From Roseibium denhamense (GTDB lineage: Bacteria; Pseudomonadota; Alphaproteobacteria; Rhizobiales; Stappiaceae): a stretch of 64,000 nt of DNA. Made by a program: the position numbers and the translations under genes. The notes under the pieces were generated by a model that was given only the letters and a program-made list of their open reading frames with translations, had not been told where the DNA came from and made no database searches. Numbering within the stretch: the first letter of the stretch is position 1; each line of letters begins with the position of its first letter. Shown here in pieces: positions 52,410 to 61,135 of this stretch. The stretch spans positions 124,001-188,000 of the forward strand of contig NZ_SMLZ01000109.1 in NCBI RefSeq assembly GCF_009711415.1, given 5' to 3'.

Positions 52410-53201
52410 TCACTGGTACTGGATCGGCGCCCCAAGATCGGCCGGTTCAATGCGAGACACAAAGGCCAGGATCGCGAACAGATCCTCCAGGCTCATGCGG
52501 ACCGGCGCAATCGGCGGTGGCCGGCTTGGGTCGAACGGATCAGTCACATCTTCGATAATTGTGAATGCGGGATGGGGGCGCAAAGCGAAAAACGTCTCAA
52601 ACCGCGATTGCCAGTCTTTAAACGTACGCAAGACCGCAAACGAGGGGGAAGAGCCAATCGTGGTGAGGCGGGTCGCTTCGTTCACCATGTGGCAGCGTCC
52701 GCAATGGGCGACCGCAAGCTTCTCCCCGGCAACGCTATCACCTTCCAGGAAAACGACCTCTTCATTCGTATCGTCAGGCACAACCGCCGCGAAAACCTGG
52801 CCGTTGGCAGGTTTGAAGGCGTCAATTGTCGATAGACCGACATCGCTTGAAATCCATGCAGCGAACTTTGCTAACCCATCGCTCTCCGGATCATTGATCA
52901 GGAGGTACCAGGTCGTACCAAGCCCTGAAAAGACAGGCTTGCCCTTCCCATCAGACGCCAAGGAAGCTTGTGCCGGCTGGTCTTCCTGGACGAGTTCTAT
53001 CCGCGTATTCGCCTTGAGCGAAAAACGCGGCAGAAGATGTTTCAAGAATCCGCTTTCGACAAGGCTGTCAGGCGCACTTAATGTAAACGACGATGCTGCC
53101 TGCGCAGGCACCGCAAATAGCGGCACAAGGACGGCAAAAACTGCGGCCACAATGGCAATCCGGCAGCACACGCGCTCCTCCTTCACGATGCTGAACAGCA
53201 C
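52410..53201 (-). CDS. Exported cytochrome c with TupA-like N-terminal segment
   Basis: 263 aa. Signal peptide (IAIVAAVFAVLVPLFAVPAQA), then residues 38-145 that resemble one lobe of a tungstate/oxyanion-binding protein, and a C-terminal mono-haem domain with CGRCH at 167-171. Segment SGFLKHLLPRF (50-60) parallels SGLFDHILPKF of the TupA in this window, and KFAAWISSDVG plus GQVF parallel its C-terminal helix RFIDWILSSAG and GQQLF. The TTST oxyanion motif is not kept. Convergent with the ferredoxin gene; likely a periplasmic redox or metal-related partner of the dehydrogenase. Confidence 0.75.
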   Translation of the reverse strand: MLFSIVKEERVCCRIAIVAAVFAVLVPLFAVPAQAASSFTLSAPDSLVESGFLKHLLPRFSLKANTRIELVQEDQPAQASLASDGKGKPVFSGLGTTWYLLINDPESDGLAKFAAWISSDVGLSTIDAFKPANGQVFAAVVPDDTNEEVVFLEGDSVAGEKLAVAHCGRCHMVNEATRLTTIGSSPSFAVLRTFKDWQSRFETFFALRPHPAFTIIEDVTDPFDPSRPPPIAPVRMSLEDLFAILAFVSRIEPADLGAPIQYQ

Positions 53202-53263
53202 CGTAATGGTAGGATCACAAACACAAAGCCGTCAATGCAGGCATCAATGACAAGGGAGAGAAG

Positions 53264-53458
53264 ATGAGCGACGATTTCAATATGTCGATGCGAAAGTTTC
53301 TGAAGCAGGTCGGAGTTACTTCGCAGCAGGCGATCGAAGAAGCTGTCAGGAAAGACCAGGGCTCCGACGGCAAGACCTACAAGGTCAAGGCCGTTATAAC
53401 CATCGAGGAGCTCGGCCTCGAACATGAGGTAAGCGGAGAGATCGGAGGCCAGTCCTGA
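53264..53458 (+). CDS. DUF6494 family small protein
   Basis: 64 aa, no signal or TM. N-terminal MSDDFNMSMRKFLKQVGVTS and the following QQAIEEAVRK helix, then two beta strands (YKVKAVITIEELGLEHEV), match DUF6494. First gene of a four-gene (+) set with an Mrp ATPase; GTG of mrp begins 1 nt after its stop. Function unknown. Confidence 0.8.
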   Translation: MSDDFNMSMRKFLKQVGVTSQQAIEEAVRKDQGSDGKTYKVKAVITIEELGLEHEVSGEIGGQS

Positions 53459-53459
53459 C

Positions 53460-54551
53460 GTGACACTCACACGGGAATCCGTTCTGGCGGCCCTGAAAAC
53501 GGTTCAGGATCCGATGACCGGAGAGGATATTGTTTCTTCGGGAATGATGCGGGCACTCAGGGTCGCCGATCAATCGGTCCGCTTTGTTCTTGAAGTTGAT
53601 CAAAGCCGCATGCCTCAAATGGAAGAACTCAGCCGCGAAGCCGAGCAAAAACTCCAGGATTTGCCAGACTGCGAAAGCGTGCAGGTGGTCCTGACCGCCC
53701 ATAGCGATGCGCCCGCGCAGCCCTCGGCACCCAGCGAACCGGTGCCGATCAAACAGCGGCCTGCGCCACCCGGCACATCCGGACCGCAGCGGGTTCCCGG
53801 CATTGACCGGGTGGTGGCAATCGCCTCTGGTAAAGGCGGCGTCGGCAAGTCCACCGTCGCTGCCAACCTCGCTTGTGCGCTGGCGGCACAGGGCCGCAGA
53901 GTTGGACTTCTGGATGCGGATGTATATGGGCCATCTCAACCCAAGATGCTGGGTGTCAGCGGACGGCCGACGTCACCAGACGGGGAGATGATCCTGCCGC
54001 TTCGCAATCATGGCGTTACGCTGATTTCAATCGGACTTATGACTTCGGGCGACCAGGCGGTTCTCAGGCGCGGTCCGATGCTGATGGGCGCGCTGCAACA
54101 AATGATGTCACAGGTGCAGTGGGGCGCGCTCGATATACTGATTGTTGATCTGCCGCCCGGCACCGGCGATGTGCAGATGACCCTGTCCCAGAAGTTCATA
54201 GTCGACGGCGCGATCATCGTTTCAACACCGCAGGACATCGCGCTGCTCGATGCACGCAAGGGCATCGACATGTTTCACCAGATGCACGTCCCGATCCTTG
54301 GCATGATTGAAAACATGTCGACCCATGTCTGTTCCAAATGCGGGCATGAGGAACATATTTTCGGGCATGGCGGCGTTGCAGCCGAAGCTGGCAAACTTGG
54401 TGTGCCCTTGCTGGCGGAGGTTCCCTTGAGCCTTGGAATCAGGACGGCCGGTGACAGCGGCACACCGGCTACACTTGCTGATCCGGAGGCAGCAGACGGA
54501 CGTGTTTTCCGTGACCTGGCGGCGCGGCTGGTCGAGCAGGGGCACGCATGA
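53460..54551 (+). CDS. Mrp/ApbC-type Fe-S cluster carrier ATPase
   Basis: 363-aa P-loop ATPase of the Mrp/NBP35 group: N-terminal MIP18-like domain (LAALKTVQDPMTGEDIVSSG), Walker A with deviant Lys GKGGVGKSTVAAN, Switch I LDADVYGPSQPKML, Walker B DILIVDLPPGTGDVQMT and the bridging CSKCGHEEHIFG motif (CxxC) that holds a shared [4Fe-4S] at a dimer interface. GTG start. Placement among formate dehydrogenase accessory genes suggests dedicated Fe-S delivery to FdhA, FdhB or the ferredoxin. Confidence 0.92.
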   Translation: MTLTRESVLAALKTVQDPMTGEDIVSSGMMRALRVADQSVRFVLEVDQSRMPQMEELSREAEQKLQDLPDCESVQVVLTAHSDAPAQPSAPSEPVPIKQRPAPPGTSGPQRVPGIDRVVAIASGKGGVGKSTVAANLACALAAQGRRVGLLDADVYGPSQPKMLGVSGRPTSPDGEMILPLRNHGVTLISIGLMTSGDQAVLRRGPMLMGALQQMMSQVQWGALDILIVDLPPGTGDVQMTLSQKFIVDGAIIVSTPQDIALLDARKGIDMFHQMHVPILGMIENMSTHVCSKCGHEEHIFGHGGVAAEAGKLGVPLLAEVPLSLGIRTAGDSGTPATLADPEAADGRVFRDLAARLVEQGHA

Positions 54552-55249
54552 CCGATCTACAATTTCCACCGCTGTTCCAGGGGGAGGCTGTCACGGGACA
54601 GGCCGACCCGATTGAGCGCGCCGTTGCGCTTGCCACTGTCGGGACGGACTCAGGAACGGTCGTTTACAATCTGACCGGTCCGGATCTCAAAGCGAGTATG
54701 GTCTTTGCGCCCGAGATGCCGCTGGAACAAGCGATGACCGCGCTGCCGGTATGCGGTCTCGGGTTCCAGGCAGCCCTTGGTGCACTAGCTCCTCCGGAAG
54801 TGGCGGTCCATTTGGGGTGGGATGGCAAGATTCGCGTAAACGGGGCGGTTTGCGGCCGGTTCCGGGTCAAAGCGTCCACGGCTGACCCGGCAGCAGAACC
54901 GGATTGGCTGATTGTCGGTCTTGAACTGTCCGTTACTGCGTCAAAATCCGATCCGGGATACGATCCGAACCGGACATCTCTTACGGAAGAAGGGTGTGCC
55001 GAAGTCAGCGCTGACCACCTTCTGGAAGCATGGGTCCGCCATACGCTTTACTGGATCAACCGCTGGCTGGACGAGGGTGCACGCCCGGTGCATGCAGAGT
55101 GGCGGGGTCTCGTTCAGGAGATTGGCGAACCTGTTGACATTGACGATCAAACCGGAACTTTTACAGGTGTTGATGAGCATTTCGGCATGCTGTTGCGCAC
55201 GCGTGACGCAACGATCGTGATCCCGCTTTCAAGCCGTCTGGAGACCTGA
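54548..55249 (+). CDS. Biotin/lipoate-ligase-fold protein without the GRGRxGR motif
   Basis: 233 aa. The middle (GLGFQAALGALAPPEVAVHL; GWDGKIRVNGAVCGRFRV; DWLIVGLELSV) follows the BirA/LplA fold pattern, but the catalytic GRGRxGR and KWPND loops are replaced, so ordinary biotinylation is doubtful. The C-terminal part (LLEAWVRHTLYWINRWLDEG; EIGEPVDIDDQTGTFTGVDE) matches the DUF4444-like extension of these proteins. ATGA overlap with mrp. Possibly binds a cofactor or carrier protein in formate dehydrogenase assembly. Confidence 0.75.
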   Translation: MTDLQFPPLFQGEAVTGQADPIERAVALATVGTDSGTVVYNLTGPDLKASMVFAPEMPLEQAMTALPVCGLGFQAALGALAPPEVAVHLGWDGKIRVNGAVCGRFRVKASTADPAAEPDWLIVGLELSVTASKSDPGYDPNRTSLTEEGCAEVSADHLLEAWVRHTLYWINRWLDEGARPVHAEWRGLVQEIGEPVDIDDQTGTFTGVDEHFGMLLRTRDATIVIPLSSRLET

Positions 55250-55253
55250 ACCC

Positions 55254-55730
55254 ATGAACCTTGCCCGCGCGATCCACCTCGATGACAGCGACAAGAATGT
55301 CTATTTCTCTCCAGCCCGGACGGGCGAATGGTGTTTGTCCGGCGGCTTCGAGTTTTCCGACTGGACAGATGCCGACCTGTCCGGAAAAGCCAAGCAGGCC
55401 TTTTCAAACGGCTGGCTCGGGTTGGAAACTTTTGGCCGCGTTACCTTGGTTGCCGTGACCCCAATTAGCGAAGCCGAATTCAGCTCGCTTGTTGACCGCC
55501 TCGCCCAGCACTTTGTTGATGTTTACGGAGCACCTTCCGTGGATGCTGCAAGGGGTGTTGCTGCGGAAGAACTCAGCTATATGGCGGACCTGTGCGCGGA
55601 TCATGCGGAAAACACGATTCTGGCAGTTCAGCGCGAGCTTGCCGGGGAAGGTGTTCGTGAGAGCTACTCGGCGATTGCCCCGCAAGCCGCCGAACTCGAT
55701 CTTGTCGCCGTCCATGGTGACATGAACTGA
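55254..55730 (+). CDS. DUF6505 family protein
   Basis: 158 aa cytoplasmic protein starting MNLARAIHLDDSDKNVYFSP, with a Trp-rich GEWCLSGGFEFSDW segment and a helical C-terminal half. It is 4 nt after the ligase-fold gene and ends the operon. I recognise it only as DUF6505; its constant company with Mrp, DUF6494 and the ligase-fold protein suggests one process. Confidence 0.75.
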   Translation: MNLARAIHLDDSDKNVYFSPARTGEWCLSGGFEFSDWTDADLSGKAKQAFSNGWLGLETFGRVTLVAVTPISEAEFSSLVDRLAQHFVDVYGAPSVDAARGVAAEELSYMADLCADHAENTILAVQRELAGEGVRESYSAIAPQAAELDLVAVHGDMN

Positions 55731-55844
55731 TCCTGATGGCATCTGAGGTTGGCCCTGGCAGCTCCCTTCGCAAATGATCGCGGATGACCAAGGACTCTAT
55801 GGACGGCAGCACGGTGCTTCTGGTGGTGACGCCCTCATAAAAGA

Positions 55845-55870
55845 CAAAAACGGGGCCGGAAAGGCCCCGT
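55845..55870 (-). terminator. Rho-independent terminator of the Fe-ADH operon
   Basis: Stem CGGGGCC (55851-55857) / GGCCCCG (55863-55869), loop GGAAA, followed on the minus strand by TTTTTGTCTTTT. A textbook terminator 66 nt past the alcohol dehydrogenase stop; on the plus strand only a short TCTT follows, so it serves the minus-strand operon best. The rest of 55731-55935 holds nothing else I can support. Confidence 0.88.
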
Positions 55871-55935
55871 CTTCAAACGCTGAAAACAGACCACCTGGAT
55901 GATCGGGCGTTTCGGAGGAAACGCCCAAATCTGAT

Positions 55936-57099
55936 CTAGACTGTACCTGAAATTGCCTTGTCGAAGATTTCGAGCGCGCCGTCCTTGGTGAGTTCAACCG
56001 GGTTGCCGCCGGCGGTCGGATCGACAATCGCCATGTCCGCAATCAGATCGCGTTTTTCGTCACCCACATTCAGGCCTTCCAGCGTGTGCGGCACATCGAG
56101 ATCGGCGCGCAGCTTCAGGACCGTGTCGAGCACACCCTGATAGCCGCCTGAAATCCCGAGGAACCCGGCAAGCCGCTCGAACTTCTGTTCGACTGCCGGT
56201 TTGTTGAACTGCAGCACATACGGCATGAACACGGCATTGGTCATGCCGTGGTGCGTGTCGTAGAGCGCGCCGACCGGGTGCGACAGGGAGTGGATCGCGC
56301 CAAGCCCCTTCTGGAAACCGACAGCACCCATCGCCGCCGCACTCATCATGTGGCCGCGCGCTTCCAGGTCGTTCGGGTCGGCCACCACTTTCGGCAGGTT
56401 TTCCAGAACCAGCCGCATGCCTTCCAGCGCGATCCCTTCGGACATGGGATGATACATCGGCGCGGAATACGCTTCCAGGCAGTGGGCAAGCGCGTCCATG
56501 CCGGTGCCGATGGTGATGATGCGCGGCATCTTGGTGGTCAGCTCCGGGTCGCAGATAACGATTTCCGGCAGCATTTGCGGGTGAAAGATCACCTTCTTTG
56601 TGTGGGTTTCCTCGTTCGTGACGACACCCGCCCGGCCGACTTCAGAACCGGTGCCGGCCGTGGTCGGCACCGCAACGATCGGCGCGATCCCGGCCGGATC
56701 GGCGCGTGTCCACCAGTCGCCGATGTCTTCAAAATCCCAGATCGGCCGGGTCTGGCCGGACATAAAGGCAATGACCTTGCCCGCATCCAGGCCGGAGCCT
56801 CCACCGAAGGCGATCACACCGTCATGGCCGCCTGCCTTGAACGCGGTGACACCGGCCTCAATGTTGCTGCCAAGCGGGTTCGGTTTGACATCGGAAAAGA
56901 CTGCGGCCTCAAGACCAGCAGCCTTCAGGCTTTCGATGGCCTCGGCGACCATCGGCAGCCCTGCAAGGCCCGGATCGGTCACCAAAAGCGGGTTCTTCAT
57001 GCCCGTTGCCTTGACCGCTTCGGGCAGTTCCTTGATGCGGCCAGCACCAAAACGGATCGAGGTTGGGTATGACCAGTTTACGGAAGGAAGTGAGCTCAT
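55936..57099 (-). CDS. Iron-containing alcohol dehydrogenase
   Basis: 387-aa group III NAD-dependent alcohol dehydrogenase. The NAD loop FGGGSGLDAGKVIAF, metal-site GMDALAHCLEAY and the His-rich GLGAIHSLSHPVGALYDTHH are present. The ATG at 57099 begins MSSLPSVNWSYPTSIRFG; the upstream open extension is the gap to aldDH and unsupported. With the aldehyde dehydrogenase 36 nt upstream it would oxidise an alcohol to an acid in two steps. Confidence 0.92.
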   Translation of the reverse strand: MSSLPSVNWSYPTSIRFGAGRIKELPEAVKATGMKNPLLVTDPGLAGLPMVAEAIESLKAAGLEAAVFSDVKPNPLGSNIEAGVTAFKAGGHDGVIAFGGGSGLDAGKVIAFMSGQTRPIWDFEDIGDWWTRADPAGIAPIVAVPTTAGTGSEVGRAGVVTNEETHTKKVIFHPQMLPEIVICDPELTTKMPRIITIGTGMDALAHCLEAYSAPMYHPMSEGIALEGMRLVLENLPKVVADPNDLEARGHMMSAAAMGAVGFQKGLGAIHSLSHPVGALYDTHHGMTNAVFMPYVLQFNKPAVEQKFERLAGFLGISGGYQGVLDTVLKLRADLDVPHTLEGLNVGDEKRDLIADMAIVDPTAGGNPVELTKDGALEIFDKAISGTV

Positions 57100-57134
57100 A
57101 TGCGCACCAGATAACAGAGACTGAAAGGGCCGCG

Positions 57135-58523
57135 TCAGTGGTCGACGCGGAAGTGGAAGGATTTCGGCCGGGTCAGATTGTGGAAGCCGATTTCGGAAAG
57201 CGCTGCACCCTTGCCGGTGTCCTTGACGCCGGTCCAGACAAGCGCGGGGTCCAGATAGTCGCACCGGTTCATGAAGACGGTGCCGGTCTCGATCTTGTCT
57301 CCGATCTCGGCAGCGGCTTGCACATCCTCGGTCCAGATGGACGCGGTCAGGCCATAAGGACTGTCATTCATGAATTGGAGCGCCTCGGCATCGTCCTTCA
57401 CCTTCATGATGCCAACAACCGGGCCAAAGCTCTCCTCGCGCATCACCGACATCTGGTGATTGACGTCCGTCAGAACCTGCGGCGCGAGATAGGGCGTGCC
57501 GTCCTTGTCCATCTCGAACTTGGACGTATCGATATGCGCCTTAGCGCCCTTGCGCACAGCTTCCTGGGTTTGTTCACGCACCCAGGCCGCGAAACGGGCC
57601 TGCGCCATCGGGCCGAGCGTCGTCGCCTCATCCAGCGGATTGCCCAGCTTGTACTGGCTGGTGAGGTCCACAAAGCCTTCGACAAACTTGTCGTAAAGGC
57701 TCTCATGCACATAGACGCGTTCGATGCCGCAGCAGCACTGGCCTGCATTGTAGAACGCGCCATCGACAAGGTTTTCAACCGCATAGCCCAAATCCGCATC
57801 TGCACGGACATAGGCTGGATCCTTGCCGCCAAGTTCCAACCCCAGGGTCGCGAAGGTGCCCGCCAGCGCTTTTTCGATGGAACGTCCACCGCCTACGGAA
57901 CCGGTGAAGTTGACATGATCGATCAGGCCGGAGCCGAGCAGCTTTTCAGTTCCCGCATGGGTCAGGACGATGTTCTGGAACACGCCTTTCGGCAAACCCG
58001 CGATCTCGAAGGCCTTGGCGAGGCGCTCGCCGACGAGCAACGTCTGAGCGGCGTGCTTCAACACGATAACATTGCCTGCCATGAGAGCCGGCATTATGGT
58101 GTTGATGGCCGTCATGAAAGGATAGTTCCATGGCGCGATCACCATGACGATGCCAAGCGGAACGCGCTTCAGATAGCGTTTGAAACCGGCTTTGTCAGTC
58201 CGCTCGATATCGGCCAGCGCCTCTGCGGCGGTGTTGGCACAGTACTCGGTGCGCTCAATTGTGCCGCCGAGTTCGCCGCCGAAACGGACCGGGCGGCCCA
58301 TCTGCCAGGCCAGCTCTGGAACGACCTCGTCATTCATGGCCTTGAGCGCCTCAAGAGCCTTCAGACAATAGGCAACCCGCTCGGAAACCGGCAGGGCCGA
58401 CCAGCCGATTTGGGCTGTCTTTGCGGCGGAAACAACTCTTTCGACCTCTGCTTCGGCAAGCGCGGGACGCTCGGCGTAAACCGATCCATCGATCGGCGAG
58501 ATCAACTTGATCACGTCAGACAT
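57135..58523 (-). CDS. NAD(P)-dependent aldehyde dehydrogenase
   Basis: 462-aa aldehyde dehydrogenase. General base Glu in LELGGKDPAYVRADADL, nucleophilic Cys in NAGQCCCGIERVYVHE, cofactor loop NFTGSVGGGRSIEK and catalytic Asn in VIAPWNYPFMTAIN are all present. It lies between the glutamine-synthetase-like gene (44 nt) and the Fe-ADH gene. PuuC-like oxidation of a gamma-glutamyl amino-aldehyde is a reasonable guess. Confidence 0.92.
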   Translation of the reverse strand: MSDVIKLISPIDGSVYAERPALAEAEVERVVSAAKTAQIGWSALPVSERVAYCLKALEALKAMNDEVVPELAWQMGRPVRFGGELGGTIERTEYCANTAAEALADIERTDKAGFKRYLKRVPLGIVMVIAPWNYPFMTAINTIMPALMAGNVIVLKHAAQTLLVGERLAKAFEIAGLPKGVFQNIVLTHAGTEKLLGSGLIDHVNFTGSVGGGRSIEKALAGTFATLGLELGGKDPAYVRADADLGYAVENLVDGAFYNAGQCCCGIERVYVHESLYDKFVEGFVDLTSQYKLGNPLDEATTLGPMAQARFAAWVREQTQEAVRKGAKAHIDTSKFEMDKDGTPYLAPQVLTDVNHQMSVMREESFGPVVGIMKVKDDAEALQFMNDSPYGLTASIWTEDVQAAAEIGDKIETGTVFMNRCDYLDPALVWTGVKDTGKGAALSEIGFHNLTRPKSFHFRVDH

Positions 58524-58567
58524 GTTTGGCTCTCTTTAAACAATCCTCTTGGAGGAGATTGATCCTG

Positions 58568-59935
58568 TTACGCCCGTTCGAAACCGCGGGCAATCTCGTA
58601 ATCGGTGACAGCGCGGTCAAACTCCTCGATTTCCCATTCCGCCGCCCGGGCGTAATGGTCGATGACCGCATCTCCAAAGGCTTCCCGCAGGAATTTCGAC
58701 TTGCGAAGGGTCTCGCGCGCTTCCTTCAATGTGTGCGGGATCTCCTTGGCCTTCCGCGCTTCATAGACATCGCCAGAGGTCGGTGGATCCAAAGGAAGCT
58801 TGTCTTCAATTCCCTTGAGACCCGCCGCAATCTGAACGGCAAGGGCAAGATACGGATTGAGATCGGACCCGCCAATCCGGCATTCGATCCTGAGGCCCTT
58901 CGTGCCCTCCCCGCACAGGCGGAAGCCGGCGGTCCGGTTGTCGACAGACCAAACGGTCTTTGTCGGCGCAAATGTGCCTTTCTGGAACCGCTTGTAGCTG
59001 TTGATGTAAGGCGCCAGAAAGTAAGTGTAATCCGGTGCATATTTGATCAGACCGGCAAGGTAGTGCCGCATCGTCTCGGACATGCCAAGGTCGCCATTTG
59101 CATCGCAGAAGACGTTGTTGCCCTCCTTATCGAAAAGGGATTGGTGCACGTGGGACGACGAACCGACCTTGTCACTGCGCCATTTTGCCAGGAAGGACGC
59201 CGAACGCCCCTTCGACCAGGCAATCTCCTTGACGGCATTTTTTGCAATGGTGTGATACTCGGCCGTATCCAGGGCCGGAGCATACTTGATATTGAGCTCT
59301 TCCTGACCGGTCTCAGCTTCCCCCTTGGTGTTCTCGACAGGGATACCGGCAGCGTAAAGGCCATTGCGGATCGGCCGCATGACCTCCTCTTCCTTCGTCG
59401 TTTGCAGGATATGGTAGTCTTCATTGTAGCCCGAGATTGGCTCCAGATCCCGGAACCCGCTCTTGCGCATGTCATCGAAGCTTTTTTCAAACAGGAAAAA
59501 CTCCAGCTCGGTCGCCATGATCGGCGTCAGACCAAGTTTTTCCAGTTTGGCAACCTGAGCCTTCAGCATTGCGCGCGGCGAATGCGGCACATCCTTGTGC
59601 GTGTGGTGATCCAGAACATCGCAAATCACCATCGCCGTTCCGTCCAGCCATGGCAGCCGGCGGAGGGTCGACAGATCCGGCTTCATCACGTAATCGCCGT
59701 AGCCACCGGACCAGCTCGTCGCCGCATATCCTTCAACCGTGTACATCTCCAGATCGGTCGCCAGCAGATAATTGCAGCAATGCGTCTCTTCATAAGCACT
59801 GTCAACGAAGTGCTGCGCGAGGAAGCGCTTGCCCATCAAGCGGCCCTGCATATCGACGATACAGGCAAGAACCGTATCGATTTCGCCGGCTGCAGTCAGA
59901 GATTTCAGATCATCAAAAGTCAGGTTGCCAGACAT
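58568..59935 (-). CDS. Glutamine synthetase-like ligase (PuuA/gamma-glutamylamide synthetase type)
   Basis: 455-aa glutamine-synthetase-fold ligase. ATP/Glu-site motifs MATELEFFLF, GEAETGQEELNI, GSSSHVHQSLFD, NSYKRFQKGTFAP, NRTAGFRLCG and ECRIGGSDLNPYLALA are intact, so it should be active. The sequence and neighbours indicate gamma-glutamylation of an amine instead of ammonia. Preceded by an AT-rich promoter (59945-59980) and a nested palindrome at 59984-60034. Confidence 0.87.
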   Translation of the reverse strand: MSGNLTFDDLKSLTAAGEIDTVLACIVDMQGRLMGKRFLAQHFVDSAYEETHCCNYLLATDLEMYTVEGYAATSWSGGYGDYVMKPDLSTLRRLPWLDGTAMVICDVLDHHTHKDVPHSPRAMLKAQVAKLEKLGLTPIMATELEFFLFEKSFDDMRKSGFRDLEPISGYNEDYHILQTTKEEEVMRPIRNGLYAAGIPVENTKGEAETGQEELNIKYAPALDTAEYHTIAKNAVKEIAWSKGRSASFLAKWRSDKVGSSSHVHQSLFDKEGNNVFCDANGDLGMSETMRHYLAGLIKYAPDYTYFLAPYINSYKRFQKGTFAPTKTVWSVDNRTAGFRLCGEGTKGLRIECRIGGSDLNPYLALAVQIAAGLKGIEDKLPLDPPTSGDVYEARKAKEIPHTLKEARETLRKSKFLREAFGDAVIDHYARAAEWEIEEFDRAVTDYEIARGFERA

Positions 59936-59983
59936 GCTGAAGGTCCGTTTCGGGCGGTTATATTGATATTATATTGGAAAATC

Positions 59984-60034
59984 CCGGCCCGGACGGTTCT
60001 ATCGCGTTTTGCAAAACGCTTTTATCCGGGCCGG
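59984..60034. promoter_or_regulatory. Nested inverted repeats between TRAP and ligase genes
   Basis: Outer arms CCGGCCCGGA (59984-59993) and TCCGGGCCGG (60025-60034) are perfect complements; inside lies the perfect 16-bp palindrome GCGTTTTGCAAAACGC (60004-60019). The inner element looks like an operator of the LacI type; the outer arms could fold as a long hairpin ending the TRAP transcript. Confidence 0.6.
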
Positions 60035-60085
60035 TAGTTGATGGATCAGGCTGGCTGTAAAGGCCAGACCCGATCCGGGCGTGCA

Positions 60086-61135
60086 TTAGGTATAGCGGTA
60101 AGGACGGCCTGCCTTCTGCATATCCTGGTTATATTTCTTGAAGATCTCGACGACCTTCGCCTTGGTCGGCGATTCCGCTGCAATCTCATCCCAGAAGACC
60201 ATTGCGGCATCTTCAACCTGTTGCCATTCGGCGTCCGGAATGGAGGTGAGCTCCATCTTTGTGCCATTGACGCGCAGAGCCGCTTCGCCGCCCCAATACC
60301 ACCATTGACGGTAGTAGTGAGATGCGTCCATTGCGAGCTGAAGCATGGTTTTCAGGTGATCCGGCAGCTCGTTCCACTTTTCCATATTGGCAAAGAAGGA
60401 CCCTGCCCAGGCACCGGAAATGTTGTTGGTCAGGAAGTAGTTGGTCACGTCTGCCCAGCCAACGGTGTAGTCCTCGGTGATCCCGGACCATGCAATGCCA
60501 TCAAGTTCGCCGGTTTGAACCGCAACCTCAATGTCTTCCCATGGCAGGGTGACCGGAACCACGCCGAACTGGCTCATGAACCGGCCAGCGGTCGGGAACG
60601 TGAAGACACGCTTGCCTTTCAGGTCTTCCAAAGACCGGATCGGATCCTTGGTAGCAAAATGGCAGGGATCCCAGGCGCCTGCGGAAATGTGCTTCACGCC
60701 AACCTTGGCGTATTCTTCTTCCCAGATTTCCTTCAGGCCATACTGATTAAAGAGCACCGGCACATCGAGCGAATAGCGCGATGCGAACGGGAAGTAACCA
60801 CCGAAAACCGTCACTTCTGTCGGCGAGGCCATGGAGTCGTCATCGGACTGCACCGCATCAATCGTGCCCTGCTGCATCGCCCGGAACAATTCACCCGTCG
60901 GCACCAGCTGGTCTGCGAAGAAGAGTTCGATTTCCATCTGGCCCTGAGCGGCCTGATTGAACATGTCGATATGCGGTTTGATCACATGTTCAGCGAGCGC
61001 CGGACCCGCATAGGTCTGCATGCGCCACTTAATCGGCGACTGGCCATGGACAGCAGGTGCTGCCAAGGTCGCTGCGCCAGCGGCCGCTGCGGTTCCCATC
61101 CCGGCCTTTTTGAGAAAATCACGTCTGTTGGTCAT
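60086..61135 (-). CDS. dctP: TRAP transporter solute-binding protein (Tat-exported)
   Basis: 349-aa DctP-family protein with a Tat signal (NRRDFLKKAGMGTAAAAGAA) and cleavage near AVHGQ. The conserved ligand helix region VQTGELDGIAWSGITEDYTV shows no Arg, and aromatic residues (QWWYWGGEAALR) follow, as in TakP-type keto-acid or amine-related binders. It is third in the operon after dctQ and dctM, an inverted gene order. The 138-nt gap before it (61136-61273) has only a weak GCCGG/CCGGC hairpin. Confidence 0.9.
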   Translation of the reverse strand: MTNRRDFLKKAGMGTAAAAGAATLAAPAVHGQSPIKWRMQTYAGPALAEHVIKPHIDMFNQAAQGQMEIELFFADQLVPTGELFRAMQQGTIDAVQSDDDSMASPTEVTVFGGYFPFASRYSLDVPVLFNQYGLKEIWEEEYAKVGVKHISAGAWDPCHFATKDPIRSLEDLKGKRVFTFPTAGRFMSQFGVVPVTLPWEDIEVAVQTGELDGIAWSGITEDYTVGWADVTNYFLTNNISGAWAGSFFANMEKWNELPDHLKTMLQLAMDASHYYRQWWYWGGEAALRVNGTKMELTSIPDAEWQQVEDAAMVFWDEIAAESPTKAKVVEIFKKYNQDMQKAGRPYRYT

